From Cochliopodium minus (taxonomy: Eukaryota > Discosea > Himatismenida > Cochliopodiidae), in NCBI GenBank assembly GCA_024220525.1, contig JAMYWO010000105.1, forward strand, positions 79,214 through 134,432: a DNA stretch of 55,219 bases, given 5' to 3'. The position numbers and the translations under genes are program-made. Numbering within the stretch: position 1 is the first letter of the stretch; the number at the start of each line of letters is the position of its first letter. The notes beneath the pieces were generated by a model that made no database searches, was not told where the DNA came from, and saw only the letters and a list, made by a program, of their open reading frames with translations. Below are positions 48,741 through 55,219 of this stretch, piece by piece.

Positions 48741-51700
48741 GTGTTCCCAATTGAAGCTAGAAAAGTATTCGCTAAACAAGCTGCGGAAGTTCTTTTAAAA
48801 GGACAAACACCACCATCATCATTAGCAACACCTACACATCTATCCACCATGATGGAATCTATAGGCCAAGCATTCGATCTTCCACTTATTGATGGAGGAT
48901 CACCAATTGTGGAACAAGCAATATCATGTTATAAAAAATGGTTACTTGAAGAACTATTCAAACCGCCTCCATTATTGAATGATGAACAATATTTTTATAA
49001 AGTAAATATATTTTGGAATACATGATATATCTTCTTTCATACATGATATATAAATCAAATTCCATCAATTGGGGTAAATTTGTTTAACAACCTTTATTTT
49101 TTTTAAAAAATCTAGAAATGTTTCCGTCATATGTCTTTATTATTTCGCCCAAGGGGTCCAAAATTAGAAAATTCGAATCATGTTGAATTATGTATTGAAG
49201 TTATCAATATTTATGATGAAGCATCAAAAGTGCTCAAAGATGTTCTCACTGTTGCAAGTTGGGAAGAATTATTAAAAATATTTTTGGGTATATGTGATTC
49301 ACTACTAAAAATTCAATTTGGTGAAGTGGTTTTGGCAGATAAACTTCAAGTTTCATTGTTGAGAGTAAGATTATATTAATTAATTTTATAAATTTTTTTT
49401 ATAAAGCGTATATATATAATATTATTTTTTCTTTTCTCTTCCATAATAGATTATATATCCTATTTCATAAATATAAATTCTATATGAACCTAATTTTACC
49501 AAAAATTTAGGTTTTATTTGCTCTTTGGATGAGATCAACCACCCAAAATACAGAATTATGGACCACATTCAAAAAATTGTTCCAAACATGGAGACATAGA
49601 CTTCAAACAATCAAACAATGGAACTCCACTCTATTCGGATTGGGACAAAGATTATTCGACATTCTATATGGACCTAACTATGGAACCAAATCTGTAACTT
49701 ATTCTATAGAAGGGGTAGATACCACTTTAGATCTCGAAGATAATCATGTATTTTATTGTTTCTATCGTGTATTACATCTTGTTGGTGATTTGGAGCAATT
49801 GATTTCCCCTCAAAACTATCATGAAGCTATGAAGGGTATCGCCAAACTCACCAAGAGTTTCATTCAATTGGAGCCTAAGATAAAGGAGGATAAGGAGACC
49901 AAGGCTATCCCTCCTAACGGTAATACCATTCTACATATCGTCGCTCCATTTCTTTTGGAGGCTCTCATTTCATACAAAGATGGGTAAAAAAAAAAAAAAA
50001 TTTTGGATAATCAATATTATTACAATTTGATTGGTTATTTATATTAATATTTTTATTATTAAACATAGTTATTAAATAATTTACGAAAAAAACATTTAAT
50101 TTCCTATTATTATTAATTAAATTTGAAATGTTTTTTTTTCCAGATTTGAATTTGGTAAAGCAGAAGCCCTCGAAACTGCTTGCGTTCTTTTTGTATCTAA
50201 AATCCCCACCACCGAATTTCATACCACCTATTTGGCGATGTTTTATAGAGGATTGGAAGAAGCTCTCAAATCAAATAATAATCATTTGTTGAGTGTTGTA
50301 TTAATAAATTCCACCAATCTATTTTTATGCCATTTCAGGGGTATCAGAGTATTGATTCCTTCATTCATCGCGGCGATCGAGAAAGTTCTGATCTTTCCTG
50401 TAAGCATATCTTTATAAATATGAATTTTTTAAAATAATAATTGAACTATCCGAAATTGGAACGAATAATTTTCAATATAATCTTTAATAATGAAATTTTT
50501 TTTGTGAGAGAGCCATATAAATTAGATCAATTTTATATCTTAACATAAGATACTATATCATTGATCAATGAGTCCATATTATCATTTTTATATGTTTGAT
50601 CCAATTCTATATATCATTTACTTGTAACAAAATTTCAATATAATCTCATCCATTTTTTTTTTTTCCGATAGGATGACTTGCCTGGTATTGTCAGCAACAG
50701 AACCATTTTGAAAAAAGTGTGCATCAAAATCTTGTCAGGAATGTTGTGTTTTGCAAACCACTTTGGAGAAACAAGCTTCAAGACAAATTCTCCTTTCCAA
50801 CTCGAGTTGACAGAGCTCCCTCAACTCAACTCGTACAAGGACTTGAACGACCACATATCTCACATCTTCTTGCAAAGCATACAGTCTTTGGAGGACGTAG
50901 AAACCAAACAACTTTTGTTGTGTTCTGTTTATATTTATATCATGGAACATTTGGACAAGACTGATACTAGCTCTGTCAACTTTGTTACTCAGATGGTCGC
51001 TTCTATCCTTTCCAAGTTGAGCTCCCAAGCTTGGCCTCTTCCTGTGGTGATCTCTGCACTCAATTTCTTCATTGATCTTTCCACTTTTGCAAAGATGATC
51101 CCGTTGTACGAGGTATAATCCTTTTTTTAATATAATTAAATTTTAATTAAATTTTTTTTATAATTTAATTCTGAGAATTCTTTTTTTTTCTTTTAAAATT
51201 TAGACCATGTCAAAAGATATCATCAAAGATCTCTGTAACATTGTTTTGAACTGTTGTGACACCAAAAAATCCAAGACAGCACCTACCCCCGAGCTCGTCA
51301 CAGGGTGCCTCTTTGCAATTTATTGCTGGGCTTCTAACGGACAATTTATTTTGGTTGACCGCAGTCTGTTGGAGCTCGTGTTCAATGTGCTCGAAGTTAC
51401 CATCTATGGTGCATTAGGTAGTGACAACTCTTACCATCCTGTCAACCCTAAAATAGAGAATGCAGGAAAGTACGTTTTGTCCAACTTGGTGATTAGAATG
51501 GGTCTTTATACTGATCCTTCTTCTCATTCTTCCTTCGAGAAAGAAAAAGACATCATTGAGAGAGAGAACCTTTCTTCCAAAAACATTTCTTACTGTATTT
51601 TCGACGATGAATTGATTTCCATCATTAGATACCCTCGTGTCGACAACAACATCAAGATCACCCTTCTCATAAGAAATGTTGCGGGCAGATTCGCTTGGAA

Positions 51701-53093
51701 CCTCTCCCTCAACTACTTCCCCGAGGATTACGTCAAAGTGGTGCCCCCAAAACCCGAGAACGAGCAGTACATCCCCAAAATATCCGAGCAAGTCCCCAAA
51801 AGCGAAGAGTTCCTCAAGATTTTGACTGACTTTTTTGATGAGGCTGAAGAAAGAGCCCACTCAAAGATTTTGAATGAAACCACTGCTAGGGAGAAGAAGC
51901 AAAGCAAGATGTTGGCCGAGAGGGAGTACAACTTGAACACCAACGTTTCCATTGAGAGGACTGAGCCTCCTCCTTACAACGCGAAGCTCTATGATACTCT
52001 CGCCATGAGAATTTTTCTGAGTTCTTTTGGTTTTTCCAGTTTGTCTAACAAAGGGAGAATTCGTTTCTTGAGGGAGAAGGAGATGGATGCTTATCTCAAA
52101 TTTATTGATAAAGTTGATTCCACCCCTGAGTAAAAAAAAAAAACTTTTTTATTCATTATTTTAACTTTAATTTTAAATTTTTATGTTAAAATTTTCATTT
52201 TTTCAAAGATTTATTTTTTTATTTTTTTATTTTTTTATAATAAATTTTTAATCATTTTTATTTTTGATCTTATTTATTTTTGTTAGGAGAGAATGTGTTG
52301 ACATTGGTATCGTTTATATTCCTAACAAATCTGGCGAGAGAATATCTGAGAACGAAATCTTTTCTGTTCAAGGAGGCTCTCCTGCTTATATCCATTTCAT
52401 TAATTCTATTGGTTGGGAGGTAAAGAAAAAAAAGAAAAAAAAAATCTTATAATTTATGTTTAAAAAAATTTTTAAAACTTATTTTGTTTATGAAATAATT
52501 TTTTTTTTAATTTATGTTCTTTATAACTTTTTTTTTTTCCACAGATCAACCTCGAGAATCATTTAGGTTTCAAGGGAGGATTAGATCCTAAAGTGAACGG
52601 CACCTTGACAAGATACTACTCCGACCTCAACGTCGAGATCGTCTTTTACATCTGCTCACTCATGCCCAACAAAGAGGAGCCCCAGTCGCACAAGAAAGAG
52701 CTCATCAACAAAACCCGTGTCATGATCACCTGGGTCGAGAATATCAACAAGTACGAGCCTTCCGTCATCGACACCGACAACTTTGCCAACATTGTCATCC
52801 ATCCTTTGATCAACGGCTTATTTTTGATCCGCATCTTCAAGAAACAAATCAATCAATTGTTTGGCCCTCTTCTTGATGAAATGATCGTTTCTAAACACAT
52901 TTTGGGTGCTGCTGTTCGTCAGACTGCTTTGAGCGCCACTAGGGCTTCTATTTCTGGCAACGATCCTTGGTGTTATGGCCAGGCTGCTTTGCCTCGCTTC
53001 CAGCAGATCAACAACGTTGTCAACTCTTATCGCCAGCAGACCAACTCCTTCAACGAGATCTTTGGTGATCAATTCAAGAAAATCAAAATTTAA
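48741..53093 (+). CDS. RALGAPB: RalGAP beta subunit (regulatory), RapGAP-like domain
   Basis: Non-catalytic partner of RalGAP alpha, needed for complex stability. The first recognised exon lacks an ATG, so the true start is a short upstream exon or uses one I could not place. Family landmarks in order: FDLPLIDGGSPIVEQAISCY with YKKWLLEEL, the solenoid, GRFAWNLSLNYFPEDYVKV, AMRIFLSSFGFSSL, DIGIVYIPNKSGE, GWEINLENHLGFKGGL, and a GAP-like end with VMITWVENINKYEP, IVIHPLINGLFLIRI and DEMIVSKHILGAAVRQTAL. Where the alpha subunit has H-V-G-N-D, this has L-I-N-K-T, so the catalytic asparagine is not in place, as is usual for beta. Exons include 49126-49372, 49511-49986, 50144-50400, 50672-51113, 51204-52131, 52287-52420 and 52545-53093. 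Confidence 0.9.
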
Positions 53094-53417
53094 AGCAAAG
53101 TTTTTAAAAATGATTTGGAGGAAATATAAAAAAATTGAATTAAAATTAATAATATAAAATTAATAAATTTTATCCATAATTGAAATTTCTTTATATGATA
53201 TGATTTGCCATTCTTCATTTGATTATTTCTTTATCTTCAATTTATTTCCAGAAAAAGAACAGATAGAATGTTTCTTTTTTATTTTTTTCAAAGAAAATGG
53301 ATTTGATTTAAAAAATTGTAATGGGTAATAGACAGTTATTGAATTTTCAAGATCATCAATAAAAATACAAATCTTCAAATAATATTCATAAATTAAAAAT
53401 AAAAAAAATTGCTCAGG
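53094..53417. other. Intergenic region
   Basis: 3' flank of RalGAP beta and upstream region of the Sel1 gene. A/T-rich, nothing recognised. Confidence 0.55.
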
Positions 53418-54809
53418 ATGTTCCAGATTAAAAATACATTTAAATCATTCAAAAAACAATCAATCTCCCCCAAAATTTCACTATTCAAAAATACTTTCAA
53501 CAAATTCCCCATCATCAAATTTTATGTAACAAATAAAGAATTGCATCAGATAAATATCAAAGCCAAACAATTTCTGATTGATATTCAAAAGGATAATGAT
53601 ATCGATATCAACAATAGCAACGATCTGGATAAAACCATCAATGGATTTATCGAGGGAGAGAATCATAAAGAAAAATCATATATTCTGGGAAAATTACTAT
53701 TGACAGGGGAGGATGGAATAAAGAAGAATGAAAAGATTGCATTTGATTTATTGAATAAATCTGCAAAGAATGGAGATCCAAAGTAAACTTTGAGAAAAAA
53801 ATTTTTAATTTTTAATTTTTTTTTTTCCAATAATATGCTTATCAAGATCGCAATATCTCTTGGGATTGATATATCTGAAGGGGATAGAGGGAGTAGATCC
53901 TAAATGGGAGATCTCATTGGAATGGCTGGTGAAGGCGGCCAATATGGGCCACACCAGGGCCAAGAAGGATGTGGAATTGCTGCTCAACAAGATGAATCAG
54001 ACCAGCATCACCTCATTCGAAGAGAGATTGGATGAAGAAGAATTTGAATGGTATAGAAGATCATCATTGATTGGTAAATTTTCAATAGAATGCGAATGAT
54101 ATGTGATATTTTTTTATAAAAATACCAAAATCTTGAATTATTCGAAATTTCTTGGCATCAAATTTTTGAGTTCTGTTTATATCAGATCATTTCAAGTATA
54201 ATGTTAAAATCATGGTGATTACTGTTGAAATCACTTTATCTTTATAATGCTTCAAATTACAAAAAAAAAAATTTTCGGGGAAGCTCATTATGCCCGAGAA
54301 TAACATATCTTTATAAGAAAGAAAAATATTTTATTTTTTGTTATAATTTCGATGCGATTCTTGGTTACTCCATAAAGATTTTAAAAAAATTTTTTAACTT
54401 TATAAAAATTTCAAAACTTTTTTTTGTTTTTTTTCGAAGTTTTGTTTATTTATTTTTAATTTTTAAGAATTTTAATTTAATTACATTTTTATTACATTTT
54501 TATAAAAACTCTTATTTTATTTATTACATTCGATTATTCTTCATTTGAATTGATTAATTTTTTATTTTAATAATTTATTAAAAATTTTAATTTTTTTTTC
54601 AATTTTAATTTTTAATTTTTAATTTTATTTTTTCCTTGCATTTCAAACAGGAGAATCAGAGGCAATGGTTGTGTTAGCCAATCATTACTTCAAAGGAAAG
54701 GGGGTCGCCAAAAACGACAAGGAAGCTGTGGAATGGCTGAAAAAAGCAGCTGAACAAAAAAACAGCACTGCTTTGTGTAATTTAGGATTTTGTTTTTATC
54801 ATGGAACTG
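53418..54809 (+). CDS. Sel1-repeat protein, 5' part, probably mitochondrial
   Basis: The start ATG at 53418 gives a basic, acid-free leader (MFQIKNTFKSFKKQSISPKI) like a mitochondrial presequence. Exons are 53418-about 53782, 53845-54073 and 54650-54809. The first splice rebuilds SQYLLGLIYLKGIEGVDPKW, a good Sel1 unit, and the second joins G|GA to give GESEAMVVLANHYFKGKG. Later units are VAKNDKEAVEWLKKAAEQK and ALCNLGFCFYHGTG. A Sel1 unit should go on after YHGTG with a VxxDxxKA helix. The next exon seen here (54959) does not do this and is in the wrong phase, whereas the exon at 22200 (VEKNDDKALQYL) does and is in phase. Confidence 0.83.
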
Positions 54810-54958
54810 GTAAAAAAAAAATTACAAATTTTCTTTTTTTCTTTTTTCTTTTTTATAAATTACTTATTTTTTATTTTTTTTTTATTTTTGTATCTTTATT
54901 TAACATTATTTTAATAAATTTTTAAAACTATTTTATTTTATTTTTAATTTTATTTTAG

Positions 54959-55219
54959 AATCTTCTCAAAAATGCGAACAAAGAACTCCAAAAAGAAATA
55001 GAAGATCTTAAAACCAACAACAACCAACTCCAAAAAGATTTAGAATATCTTAAAAACAACAACACCATTCTCAACAATGAAAATAACCAAATCAAAAAAG
55101 AAAAAGAAGATCTCATTCTTTCAAATAATGATCTTAATCTTGTTGTAAATGATCTTAATGAAAAAAATAAAATTTTGGAAAAAGAGAAAGAAGAAAAGAA
55201 AGAAAAGGAGGAAGAATTG
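54959..55219 (+). CDS. Coiled-coil coding exon, open at the window edge
   Basis: After a TTTTAG acceptor-like site, 87 codons stay open to the window end. They encode roughly 14-residue repeats (LQKEIEDLKTNNNQ, LQKDLEYLKNNNTI, LNNENNQIKKEKED) with leucines in heptad spacing. This is a long coiled coil of Lys, Glu and Asn. Joined to the donor at 54809 it would be out of phase and stop after about 17 codons, so it is probably not the next exon of the Sel1 gene as read. It may belong to another gene, or to a misjoined contig. Confidence 0.55.

Noticed and set aside
50735-51028. Minus-strand frame inside RalGAP beta
   Set aside because: Antisense of a well-supported exon; no independent evidence.

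Overview
The window is eukaryotic nuclear DNA from a very AT-rich protist. Genes have many short GT-AG introns that are T-rich on the coding strand. TAA, TAG and TGA all end recognisable genes, so the code looks standard. Gene content (four-LIM paxillin-like protein, CLU-TPR protein, RalGAP alpha and beta, SLC35B transporter, MYND, WWE, F-box and Sel1 proteins, Asn-rich tracts) suggests a free-living amoeboid lineage such as Amoebozoa, Heterolobosea or Anaeramoebae. I cannot place it further from sequence alone.

Three single N bases (16692, 21961, 30307) cut the window into four blocks: A (1-16691), B (16693-21960), C (21962-30306) and D (30308-55219). A holds the 5' part of a LIM gene, an ankyrin/coiled-coil remnant, a metacaspase-NACHT-ankyrin (NLR-like) gene, three paralogous secreted-protein genes, an inactive rhomboid, an enoyl-CoA hydratase, a coiled-coil protein and spliceosomal SmB. 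B holds the 3' part of a CLU-TPR gene, a MYND protein and the 3' exon of a LIM gene. C holds the 3' part of a Sel1 gene, an SLC35B-like transporter and the 5' part of a CLU-TPR gene. D holds tRNA-Phe, a Sel1 gene, a WWE/2OG-oxygenase/F-box/actin-related fusion, a metallophosphoesterase, an F-box protein, a TatD nuclease, an aminotransferase, RalGAP alpha and beta head to head, and the 5' part of another Sel1 gene.

Genes interrupted at the Ns fit each other by domain and by splice phase, but across different Ns. The LIM gene at the start of A continues into the LIM exon at the end of B. The CLU-TPR gene at the end of C continues at the start of B. The Sel1 gene near the end of D may continue at the start of C. 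The biological order therefore appears to be C-B-A, possibly D-C-B-A, and the scaffold seems to have its contigs in reversed order. This is the main caution for any reader.

The most interesting biology is (1) a complete 1099-residue protein with three WWE domains, a 2OG-Fe(II) oxygenase, an F-box, a Cys-rich segment and an actin-related domain; (2) a single-chain protease plus NACHT sensor with ankyrin repeats, whose frame breaks once at the protease/NACHT-ankyrin border; (3) the two RalGAP subunits sharing one intergenic region of about 0.4 kb; and (4) exons of 10-11 nt that carry conserved catalytic-region motifs.
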